A DNA stretch of 46,170 bases, taken from NCBI GenBank assembly GCA_025363075.1, contig JANYEP010000002.1, positions 1 through 46,170 on the forward strand, in the 5' to 3' direction. This document shows, in pieces, positions 8,700 through 15,999 of this stretch. Numbering within the stretch: the first letter of the stretch is position 1; every line of letters starts with the position of its first letter. Made by a program: the position numbers and the translations under genes. Origin of the DNA: Chitinophagaceae bacterium. GTDB lineage: Bacteria; Bacteroidota; Bacteroidia; Chitinophagales; Chitinophagaceae. The notes beneath the pieces are model-generated. The model saw only the letters and a list, made by a program, of their open reading frames with translations. It did no database searches and had not been told where the DNA came from.

Positions 8700-9530
8700 A
8701 TGCCCATCGTAACACTTTCTACAGATATTGGTCAACAAGATTATATTGTTGGTGCTATCAAGGGGCAACTATTGTCTTGCAACGAAAGCCTTACTATTGT
8801 TGATATTTGCCACTACCTGTCACAATCCAATTTTCCTGAGGCAGCATATATCTGTGGCAATGCTTTTGTGCATTTTCTACCAAAAACAATACACATTATT
8901 ATCCTTAATTTTTTTGAAAAAAAGAGCGATAACATTTTACTTGCAGAATATAACAATCAATTTATCATTTGTGCCGACAATGGAATTCTCACAATGATAA
9001 CAGATGGCAAGCCTGTTAAAGTGTATAAATTACCCTACAATTTCACCGATACTTTTTTATTCTCAACACAGCAAATAGCAAAGGTTGTAGCCAGTTTGGC
9101 AAATGGAGAATTGATTACAAATGTTGCCGAGCCTTTTCAAAATTTTCTCACCAAGTTTCCATTAAGACCCACTGCCAATAACGATTGTATCAAGGGGCAA
9201 ATTATTTTCATAGACAATTTCGAAAATGTTGTCATCAACATCACAAAACCCTTTTTTGATGAGCATAGAAAAGGTAGAAAATTTAGCATTGTTTTAAAAC
9301 GTGATGAAGAAATTGATAGCCTAAGCAATAACTATTTAACGGTTGCCGAGGGCGAAAAACTTGCCTGGTTCAACAGTGCAGGATATTTAGAACTTGCAGT
9401 AAACAAAGGCAATATGGCTGGGCTTTTTGGCTTGCAGGGCTTCAACGAAATCAATTACAAAGAAGGCAAATCAATGCAAAACAAACTCTTCTTCTACTCC
9501 ACTGCTGCCATCTATTTTAAAGACGAATAG
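8700..9530 (+). CDS. SAM hydrolase / SAM hydroxide adenosyltransferase fold protein (DUF62)
   Basis: The 276-residue product opens with TLSTDIGQQDYIVGAIKG, the signature of the S-adenosylmethionine hydrolase/fluorinase/chlorinase superfamily. It continues with IVDICHYLSQSNFPEAAYI (family DIxHxI..xxxxxAA), CADNG (family PDNG) and the C-terminal domain motif IDNFENVVINI (family DRFGN..TN). These enzymes split SAM into adenosine and methionine. Oddly, the family motif DPGVG, which holds the catalytic Asp and leads to the catalytic Arg, appears as LNFFEKKSDN here. Activity may therefore be altered or lost. It is probably cytosolic, in tandem with the SDR gene upstream. A non-hydrolytic SAM-binding role is possible. 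Confidence 0.85.
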   Translation: MPIVTLSTDIGQQDYIVGAIKGQLLSCNESLTIVDICHYLSQSNFPEAAYICGNAFVHFLPKTIHIIILNFFEKKSDNILLAEYNNQFIICADNGILTMITDGKPVKVYKLPYNFTDTFLFSTQQIAKVVASLANGELITNVAEPFQNFLTKFPLRPTANNDCIKGQIIFIDNFENVVINITKPFFDEHRKGRKFSIVLKRDEEIDSLSNNYLTVAEGEKLAWFNSAGYLELAVNKGNMAGLFGLQGFNEINYKEGKSMQNKLFFYSTAAIYFKDE

Positions 9531-9934
9531 GTTGGCAATATTTCTTTTTTGGGGCTGTCATTTTTCATCCATCCATCAACAATAGTTCGGGCTGTTTTGG
9601 GCTACGCTATCGCTTCGGTGCTTCGTTTCACTACGCACTAAACCCTCCACACCCCGCAGCCTTTCAACAGTAGTAACTCTATTTCGCCATTGTTCTGTAT
9701 TCTTCACTAGCAATTTTTTTTATTATTTTTGATGGCGGAATATTTCAAGATTACTCTTTAATAGACAATATGATTTTTTTTAACACATTGGGAAGAGTAG
9801 ATTTTGTTGTTGGTGAAGAACACACAACAACGGCGAAGATGGAAGCGAAGACCAACAAAGGCGGAATTTAATTTTTAAACCGTGCAGCGTTTTGTGAAAA
9901 AAATGCATCATTACAAAAAATAAATAAAGTAAAA
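9531..9934. other. Noncoding spacer with G+C-rich hairpin
   Basis: No convincing gene lies in these 404 bases. The part at about 9551-9670 is much richer in G+C than its surroundings. It can fold through GGCTG (9590-9594) with CAGCC (9657-9661), with inner GGG/CCC pairing. A second inverted repeat, GTTGTTG with CAACAAC, lies at about 9808-9833. The composition change suggests a dispersed repeat or a transposon remnant rather than a promoter. Confidence 0.5.
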
Positions 9935-10423
9935 ATGAAAAATTTAACCACGCTTATTGTAGTATCTACTTGCATATTATACGTTACTTGTAAAAAAGAA
10001 ACTCCAAAAAACATCTTAACAAAACAGGAATGTTATGATTTGAAAAAAGACTCAATGTATTTAGTAAATAATATTTTAGGGCATTGGAAGTGGGTAACAG
10101 AATATCGGTATGATCAAATTACTGGCGAAAAAATTTTTACCACACCTCAAACGGCTGGATACAATAAGTATATATCTTTTGATAACACAAACAAATGTTG
10201 TTACTATGAAAATACGACTTTAGTAGGAAACTATCTTTATAAGATAGCCCGACTTTATGAGTATACTCAATTCTATTTAGATTCAAATTTGGTATTGGGC
10301 TACCTTACCCCTAATAACATATATGACGGTTTCAATTATTTAAAACCTTGTAATGATACTTTAGTTATTGACCAAACTGCACAAAATGATGCTGGTTCTA
10401 TAATAACATATATTAGAAACTAA
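9935..10423 (+). CDS. Small lipoprotein, lipocalin-like unknown
   Basis: The 162-residue product starts with a lipoprotein-type signal (MKNLTTLIVVSTCILYVTC, lipidation at Cys19) followed by KKE. The mature part has a GHWKWV segment, alternating hydrophobic strands and a C-terminal NDTLVID. This pattern is common in Bacteroidota lipocalin-like lipoproteins. The gene at 33305-33751 has the same build: lipid Cys followed by lysines, G.WK, and a final NDTL.I...D....Y.R. The two look like paralogues. No function is recognised. The gene stands alone between two repeat-containing spacers. Confidence 0.75.
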   Translation: MKNLTTLIVVSTCILYVTCKKETPKNILTKQECYDLKKDSMYLVNNILGHWKWVTEYRYDQITGEKIFTTPQTAGYNKYISFDNTNKCCYYENTTLVGNYLYKIARLYEYTQFYLDSNLVLGYLTPNNIYDGFNYLKPCNDTLVIDQTAQNDAGSIITYIRN

Positions 10424-10687
10424 TAAACAAAAATCAAAATGTATAAAAATAATTATTTTTAGCCATTGTTGGTGTTTTCTTCAACGACAATATAACCAAC
10501 TAAGACATTGTCGAACTTGAAACCAAACCCAACTGAAAGTAGGCGTATTACCCCACTCACCCTCACTTTATACAAAGTTTTTTCTTCGCTGTCAGTAGTG
10601 TTTTGAACCCTTATTTCAAACATTCACCATTCCACTATGCTTTTAAGCCAAAAATAGTTTTTATTTTACCCTCATTTGTCAAAATTT

Positions 10688-10790
10688 TGCCCAAAATATT
10701 AATTAATTTGCCCAAAATATTAAATAATCTGACCAAAATATTAATAAATCTGCCCATAAAACTAATTTATTTGCCCAAAATTTTGATATA
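10688..10790. repeat. Five-copy 21-bp tandem repeat
   Basis: The core TGCCCAAAATATTAA recurs with starts at 10688, 10709, 10730, 10751 and 10772, an exact 21-base period. Copies 3 and 4 are diverged (TGACC and TGCCCATAAA). An inverted copy of the unit lies at 10801-10820 (TTAATTAATATTTTGGGCAG). The period is two helical turns, so every GCCC block faces the same side of the DNA. There are no spacers, so it is not a CRISPR array. Confidence 0.85.
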
Positions 10791-10984
10791 AAAAGTAAAA
10801 TTAATTAATATTTTGGGCAGAAATTACAATTATTTGGTTTAAACTTTAGCCAAAAAAGGTAATAATTTGATATTTGGGAGTTGTTACTATTGCCTCTTAG
10901 TCCATTTTTACAATACAATTACAATATATTTCTCTGTTCTGGGTATAACAACAGAATTTTTTTGTATCATCATAACTAATAACA

Positions 10985-11209
10985 CACCCTCATCGGTAAT
11001 AATAGCACAATCAGCACGACATATATTCAGAGAGGAACGACAAATACGACCATCAGAACCAATAATACAAGATTCAGCACAATAAATACCCTATTTGGCA
11101 AAAATTACCCACAATTCACCACCAGCTTTACGCAATTGGCAGCTACGGCATAGATATTGACTTACGCACCCGCCTAAAAAATAAATTAAAAAGCCTTAAA
11201 AGGTTATAA
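10985..11209 (+). pseudogene. Possible decayed 3' end of a coding sequence
   Basis: One frame reads a protein-like stretch (including TLFGKNYPQFTTSFTQL) up to a stop near 11143. A second frame then continues as GSYGIDIDLRTRLKNKL and ends at TAA 11207-11209, ten bases before lon. Joining them needs one frameshift around 11130-11140. The beta-strand-like alternation of the first part suggests a former envelope protein. Stops lie just upstream. This is a weak call made by eye only. Confidence 0.3.
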
Positions 11210-11218
11210 AATAAACAA

Positions 11219-13615
11219 ATGAAAGATAGAAACTTCTTTGCACCCAATGACGACAACGATTTTATGCCCATCATCTCCATTAGCGAGAGCGACGACCAAG
11301 ATAAAGATTTAGTAATTCCCAATACAATTTCCCTGCTTCCTTTAAGAAACACTGTACTGTTTCCTGGTGTTGTTTTGCCCATTACTGTGGGTAGAGATAA
11401 AAGCATAAAAGCTGTAAACGATGCCTACAAAGGCGATAAATTAATTGGCGTTATTGCCCAAAAAGACACAACAATTGAAGACCCAGAAGCTAAGGATTTA
11501 TGCACTGTGGGAACCGTTGCAAAAATCATCAAGCTCATTAAAATGCCCGATGGTGGCACTACCATTATTATTCAGGGAAAAAAGAGGTTTGAGGTAAAGG
11601 AAATCATTTCTACCGACCCCTACTTTGTTGCAAACATTGCAGTTTTAGAAGATGAAGCAAATGAAGTTAATGAAAACTTTCAAGCACAAATTGCAACCAT
11701 CAAAGACCTTGCAACGCAAATTATTGGCATCTCTCCAAACATTCCCACAGAAGCTGCTATTATTTTAAAGAATATAGAAAACGCCTCTTTCCTAATCAAC
11801 TTTGTTAGCAGCAACCTCAACAATGATTTGTTGCAAAAACAATCGTTGTTAGAAAACAATAATATTAAATCGAGAGCCGAGCAATTAATTACATTATTAC
11901 AAACAGAATTGCAATTTGCAGAACTAAAAGAAAAAGTTTCAAGCAAAACCCGTGTAGAGATAGACAAGCAGCAAAGAGATTACTTTTTGCAACAACAACT
12001 CAAGAGCATTAAAGACGAATTGGGTGGCGATAACAACGACAAGGACGTTGCAGAAATGAAGAAAAAAGCCGAAGCCAAAAAATGGACAGAAGCTGCCAAA
12101 ACAATGTTCAACACTAACATTGCAAAGCTGGAAAGAATGCACCCACACACGCCTGATTATTCCATTATTTATAATCATTGCGATTTAATGCTTACCCTTC
12201 CTTGGCTCGATTACACAGCAGATAATTATGATTTAAAAAATGCAAAAAAAGTGTTGGATGATGACCATTTTGGAATGCAAAAAATAAAGAGCAGAATCTT
12301 GGAATACCTTGCAGTGTTGAAATTAAAGGGTGATATGAAAAGCCCAATACTTTGTTTCATTGGTCCTCCGGGTATTGGTAAAACATCTTTGGGCAAAAGC
12401 ATAGCAAACGCAGTTGGCAGAAAATATACTCGTTTAAGTTTGGGTGGTTTGCACGATGAAAGTGAAATTCGTGGACACCGCAAAACATACATTGGTGCTA
12501 TGCCTGGGCGAATTTTGCAAAACATAAAAAAGTCTGGCAGCAGTAATCCTGTAATGATTTTAGACGAGATTGATAAAATAGGAACACACCACCACGGCGA
12601 CCCATCAAGTGCTTTGTTGGAAGTATTAGATCCCGAACAAAATGGTGCTTTCTACGACAACTATTTAGAGCTTGAATATGATTTAAGCAAAGTGCTTTTT
12701 ATTGCTACCGCAAATAACATTCAAAACATTCAACCTGCCTTGCGTGATAGGCTTGAGATTATAGATTTAAGTGGCTATGCAGTTGAAGAAAAAGTTGAAA
12801 TTGCAAAACGACATTTAGTGCCTAAACAGCAAGAAGCACACGGCTTGGCAAAAGTGAAAGTGAATATTTCTGACGCCATTCTTCAAAAAATAATTGAACA
12901 ACATACAAGAGAAAGTGGTGTGAGAGAATTGGATAGACAACTTGCCTCTATAATGAGAAATGTTGCTAAGGAATATGCTACAAAAGGCAAGATAAAACCC
13001 ACTGTTTCTGCTGGTGATTTAGAAACTATTCTTGGTAAGCCTAAATACAGCAACGAGATGTATAAAACTGCTAATATGCCTGGAGTGGCTGTAGGTCTTG
13101 CTTGGACTTATGTTGGTGGCGATATTCTTTTTATTGAAACGCTGTTAAGCGAAGGAAAAGGTGAGTTAAAATTAACTGGAAATCTTGGCAATGTAATGAA
13201 GGAAAGTGCCACTACTGCACTTACTTATTTGCAGGCAAATGCAAAAAAATTGGGCGTAGATGCAGAGCTTTTTACCAAGAAAAGTATTCATATTCACGTA
13301 CCTGAAGGTGCAACACCTAAAGATGGTCCAAGTGCAGGAATAACAATGCTCACGGCACTCACGAGTGCTTTCACTGGGCGAAAGGTTAAACCCTTTTTAG
13401 CAATGACTGGCGAAATTACCTTGCGTGGACAAGTACTACCAGTTGGTGGCATTAAAGAAAAAGTGTTGGCAGCAAAACGTGCAGGTTTAAAGGAAATTAT
13501 TATGTGCCATTTAAACCAAAAAGATGTGGAAGAAATTGATAGTACTTTTATAAAAGGGGTTTCTTTTCATTATGTAAAAACAATGCAACAGGTAATTGAT
13601 TTGGCGTTGGTGTAA
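11219..13615 (+). CDS. lon: ATP-dependent protease Lon
   Basis: The 798-residue product is a full-length LonA protease, the cytosolic hexamer that degrades misfolded and regulatory proteins. The N-terminal LON substrate-binding domain begins at about residue 38 (ISLLPLRNTVLFPGVVLPI). The AAA+ module has Walker A GPPGIGKT (382-389) and Walker B with Asp449-Glu450. The C-terminal peptidase domain has the catalytic Ser705 in DGPSAG and Lys748 in GGIKEK. The length is normal for the family. It starts ten bases after the stop of a decayed reading frame, and a small secreted-protein gene follows 26 bases downstream. No heat-shock element of known type was recognised upstream. Confidence 0.97.
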   Translation: MKDRNFFAPNDDNDFMPIISISESDDQDKDLVIPNTISLLPLRNTVLFPGVVLPITVGRDKSIKAVNDAYKGDKLIGVIAQKDTTIEDPEAKDLCTVGTVAKIIKLIKMPDGGTTIIIQGKKRFEVKEIISTDPYFVANIAVLEDEANEVNENFQAQIATIKDLATQIIGISPNIPTEAAIILKNIENASFLINFVSSNLNNDLLQKQSLLENNNIKSRAEQLITLLQTELQFAELKEKVSSKTRVEIDKQQRDYFLQQQLKSIKDELGGDNNDKDVAEMKKKAEAKKWTEAAKTMFNTNIAKLERMHPHTPDYSIIYNHCDLMLTLPWLDYTADNYDLKNAKKVLDDDHFGMQKIKSRILEYLAVLKLKGDMKSPILCFIGPPGIGKTSLGKSIANAVGRKYTRLSLGGLHDESEIRGHRKTYIGAMPGRILQNIKKSGSSNPVMILDEIDKIGTHHHGDPSSALLEVLDPEQNGAFYDNYLELEYDLSKVLFIATANNIQNIQPALRDRLEIIDLSGYAVEEKVEIAKRHLVPKQQEAHGLAKVKVNISDAILQKIIEQHTRESGVRELDRQLASIMRNVAKEYATKGKIKPTVSAGDLETILGKPKYSNEMYKTANMPGVAVGLAWTYVGGDILFIETLLSEGKGELKLTGNLGNVMKESATTALTYLQANAKKLGVDAELFTKKSIHIHVPEGATPKDGPSAGITMLTALTSAFTGRKVKPFLAMTGEITLRGQVLPVGGIKEKVLAAKRAGLKEIIMCHLNQKDVEEIDSTFIKGVSFHYVKTMQQVIDLALV

Positions 13616-13641
13616 TACAAATCAAGTATAATACTTTTATT

Positions 13642-14292
13642 ATGAGAAAATTTTTTTTGGTAGCATTATCATCTTTTATTACTCTGGTTAATATAGTAGC
13701 ACAAAAAGGTACTAACACCATAATAACTTGTTATTATAAAAATGGTAAGATAGAGAAAAGTATTTCCGTTAATAAAAAAGGATTGAAAAATGGCGAATCA
13801 TTTTATTATGCAGAAAGTGGAGATTTAGACTCCAGTTCTTTTTTCAGCAATGGAAAGTTAAATGGATTAACTAAGATATACTATTCAAATAATGATATAT
13901 TCTACTTTGAATATAAAAATGGTTTATTGATTAGTCATAAAATTTATGACAGCGTTCATAATTTGAAATATGAATCCCCGCTTGATATTAAATCAATCAA
14001 GAAAACAGTATATAGATTTACTAGTGGAAGAGATTATTTTGACAATACAAAAACAGACACCTTGATTATTGATAAGAATATACCTATTATGAATAGTTAT
14101 GTATATTTTCCTGGGGCTACAGCTACTAGAATTGATTCATATTCTTGGGCATTGAAAAATTGGGGACCTCAACCCAATTCCACCAATGGTAAAATGGTTG
14201 TAAGCATTTCTCAATTTTGCGTGGAAGATGCTCACGTATCACGAGTGAATACTCAACTTAAAGAAGAGATTATTTTTATTAAAATAAAATAA
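13642..14292 (+). CDS. Secreted YwqK/MORN-like repeat protein
   Basis: The 216-residue product has a signal peptide (MRKFFLVALSSFITLVNIVAQ). Two to three short repeats of the MORN_2 / YwqK type follow: YYKNGKIEKSISVNKKG, GLKNGESFYYAESG and KLNGLTKIYYSNN. Such repeats form beta-hairpins and are common in secreted Bacteroidota proteins and in immunity/antitoxin-like proteins. The C-terminal half (after about 110) has no recognised domain. The gene lies 26 bases after lon on the same strand and could be read through from it, but a functional link is not evident. Confidence 0.75.
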   Translation: MRKFFLVALSSFITLVNIVAQKGTNTIITCYYKNGKIEKSISVNKKGLKNGESFYYAESGDLDSSSFFSNGKLNGLTKIYYSNNDIFYFEYKNGLLISHKIYDSVHNLKYESPLDIKSIKKTVYRFTSGRDYFDNTKTDTLIIDKNIPIMNSYVYFPGATATRIDSYSWALKNWGPQPNSTNGKMVVSISQFCVEDAHVSRVNTQLKEEIIFIKIK

Positions 14293-14455
14293 TCTCTTAC
14301 ACTATGATTCACATTTGCGTTTAACTAAAAGTATGCTCGTTTATTCTTAGGCTGATTTAAAATACTATACTGCAAAGTGTTAAAATTTTCTTAAATAAAA
14401 TTTTTATGCAACACAAACGTTGATTAGATTGTCTTTTAAAAATAAAAAATAAATT

Positions 14456-15148
14456 ATGAAAAAAATTATTCTAGCTTCAATGCTTGTATTAAGCTTCTCT
14501 GCTGCTTTTTCTCAATTTGAAAAAGGTAGTAATTGGATTGGTGGTTCTGGTAGTTTGTCTCTTGGTAAAACAAGTCTGGGACTTCAGTCTGGCAGTTCTA
14601 ATGACAATAACAATTTTGCATTTGCTAGTAATTTAAGCTTCAACAATTTTGAATCTGATAAAATAATCAATACATATTTTATTGGTTACAGCTATAGTGG
14701 ATCAAGTACAAATAACAGCAATCCTTCAACCACAAATAACAATGGATATGCTGTTTCTTTAGGTTATGGACGAACTCACACTAATCCATTATTTGGCAAA
14801 GTATATTCAAGTGTTACTACCAATTTCTCTGGGCAATATGGATTTACTTACAATGAATCTACAAGTAGTTCTGGTCCTTATTATTATGATTCATACACTA
14901 AAAAAGATGTTTATAGTTTGAATTTTAATTTTTCGTTAGGCTTATTGTATAAGATAAATAATAAGTTTGCCATTACAACCAATGTAAATAATATTTTCAA
15001 TGCAGCCATCCAAAGTTCAAGTTCAAGAAGTGCATCTACAGGAACAGTTGAAACAGAAACTAAAGGCTTTAATATTGGTGGAGGTTTTGGTTTAGCCGGC
15101 TTTAGCTTTAGCAATCTTCAATTTGGCTTGCTATATAAAATTAAGTAG
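14456..15148 (+). CDS. Small outer-membrane beta-barrel protein
   Basis: The 230-residue product has a clear signal peptide (MKKIILASMLVLSFSAAFSQ). The mature part is rich in Gly, Ser, Asn and Tyr, with alternating hydrophobic residues typical of an eight-stranded barrel. It ends in FSNLQFGLLYKIK, an aromatic-rich last strand. A low-complexity SSGSSTNNSNPSTTNNN-type loop is likely surface-exposed. The specific function is unknown. It is followed by a strong bidirectional terminator and is preceded by 163 bases with no recognised promoter motif. Confidence 0.8.
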   Translation: MKKIILASMLVLSFSAAFSQFEKGSNWIGGSGSLSLGKTSLGLQSGSSNDNNNFAFASNLSFNNFESDKIINTYFIGYSYSGSSTNNSNPSTTNNNGYAVSLGYGRTHTNPLFGKVYSSVTTNFSGQYGFTYNESTSSSGPYYYDSYTKKDVYSLNFNFSLGLLYKINNKFAITTNVNNIFNAAIQSSSSRSASTGTVETETKGFNIGGGFGLAGFSFSNLQFGLLYKIK

Positions 15149-15164
15149 TTCAGGTTTCATATAA

Positions 15165-15202
15165 AAAAAGATAGCCCACAATTATTGTGGGCTATCTTTT
15201 TT
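15165..15202. terminator. Bidirectional rho-independent terminator
   Basis: AGATAGCCCACAA pairs with TTGTGGGCTATCT around a four-base TTAT loop. It is flanked by A and T runs, so it works in both directions. It separates the convergent barrel-protein gene (ending 15148) and response-regulator gene (ending 15218). Confidence 0.93.
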
Positions 15203-15217
15203 GTCACGTAATAGTTT

Positions 15218-15898
15218 TTATATTTCAAATTTATAGCCAACTCCTTTAACTGTTACAATGCAGTCTACCTCCATTTTAGCTCTCACTTTTCTCACGTGAA
15301 CATCAATGGTTCTATCGCCAACAATTACATCATTACCCCAAATCATTTGCAGTATCTCATCCCTTAAAAAAACCCTTCCAGGTTTTGATGCTAATAAACG
15401 CAGCAATTCAAATTCCTTCTTTGCCAGCACTACATTTTTTCCATTGCTCATTACTGTAAACTTGATGGGGTCAATAACTATATTGCCAATCTCAATAGAC
15501 TTGTTAATATCAACGTTCTTAGTTCTTCTAAATAAAGAGTTTACACGGCTCACCAAAACCTTTGGGCTAATGGGTTTTGTTATGTAATCATCTGCTCCAG
15601 ATTCCAAACCTTTAATGTGTGTTTGCTCATCATTAATGGCAGTAAGTATAATAATAGGAGTTTCTTTTAAGTGCGAATGTTGGCGAAGAATGGCACAAAC
15701 TTCTATGCCTGTTTTATGTGGCATCATTACATCCAAAACAATTAAATCTGGCAACAATTTTTGGGCTTTATTAATGGCATCATTTCCATCAACTGCCTTA
15801 TAGACAACAAATCCTTCTTTCTCTAAATTGTATGTAATGATCTCTAAAATATCTGGCTCATCATCAGCAATAAGTATTTTCTTTATTTCGTTTTCCAT
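15218..15898 (-). CDS. PhoB/OmpR-family response regulator
   Basis: The 226-residue DNA-binding regulator has a receiver domain with acidic pocket DDE (12-14), phospho-acceptor Asp56 in LIVLDVMMP, Thr in ILTA and Lys in ITKP. A C-terminal winged helix ends in RTIDVHVRKVRAKM and VKGVGYKFEI. This architecture normally pairs with a PhoR-type histidine kinase, but none adjoins it: the gene is bounded by a terminator and a divergent gene. The degenerate kinase at 5216-6595 is a conceivable but unproven partner. A TAATTTTG box at 15913-15920 (minus) with TTG 17 bases upstream is the likely promoter. Confidence 0.93.
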   Translation of the reverse strand: MENEIKKILIADDEPDILEIITYNLEKEGFVVYKAVDGNDAINKAQKLLPDLIVLDVMMPHKTGIEVCAILRQHSHLKETPIIILTAINDEQTHIKGLESGADDYITKPISPKVLVSRVNSLFRRTKNVDINKSIEIGNIVIDPIKFTVMSNGKNVVLAKKEFELLRLLASKPGRVFLRDEILQMIWGNDVIVGDRTIDVHVRKVRAKMEVDCIVTVKGVGYKFEI

Positions 15899-15912
15899 AC
15901 AGTTTGTTTAAA

Positions 15913-15940
15913 CAAAATTAATAGTCAATTAACATTACAA
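15913..15940 (-). promoter_or_regulatory. Promoter of the response-regulator gene
   Basis: On the minus strand TTG (15940-15938) precedes TAATTTTG (15920-15913) by 17 bases, a fair fit to the Bacteroidota TTTG / TAnnTTTG promoter. The start codon is 14 bases further on, at 15898. Confidence 0.5.
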
Positions 15941-15962
15941 GTTGTTTATTCATATTATCTAA

Positions 15963-15991
15963 TTGTTAAGCAGTCATATTTGATACATTTG
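15963..15991 (+). promoter_or_regulatory. Promoter of the caspase-like protein gene
   Basis: TTG at 15963-15965 and TACATTTG at 15984-15991 are 18 bases apart and match the Bacteroidota consensus. Only eight bases separate the box from ATG 16000, so the transcript should have a very short leader or none. Confidence 0.65.
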
Positions 15992-15999
15992 TAGTCGTA

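Larger units (their letters stand above)
10424..11218. other. Repeat-rich spacer without a clear gene
   Basis: This spacer holds a 21-bp tandem repeat block (10688-10790), an inverted copy of the repeat unit (10801-10820) and a decayed reading frame near its right end (about 10985-11209). Short open frames here (10603-10791 and 10867-11085) have low-complexity or implausible translations, so I do not call them genes. Confidence 0.6.

Noticed and set aside
10688-10790. Possible CRISPR array
   Set aside because: Units are contiguous at 21 bases with no spacers and degenerate copies; no cas genes are near.
10603-10791. Open frame whose translation repeats LPKILIN
   Set aside because: The seven-residue periodicity follows directly from the 21-bp DNA repeat, and there is no coding signal outside it.
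10867-11085. 72-codon open frame in the repeat-rich spacer
   Set aside because: The translation has no recognisable domain, and a different frame in the same stretch looks more protein-like as a decayed remnant.
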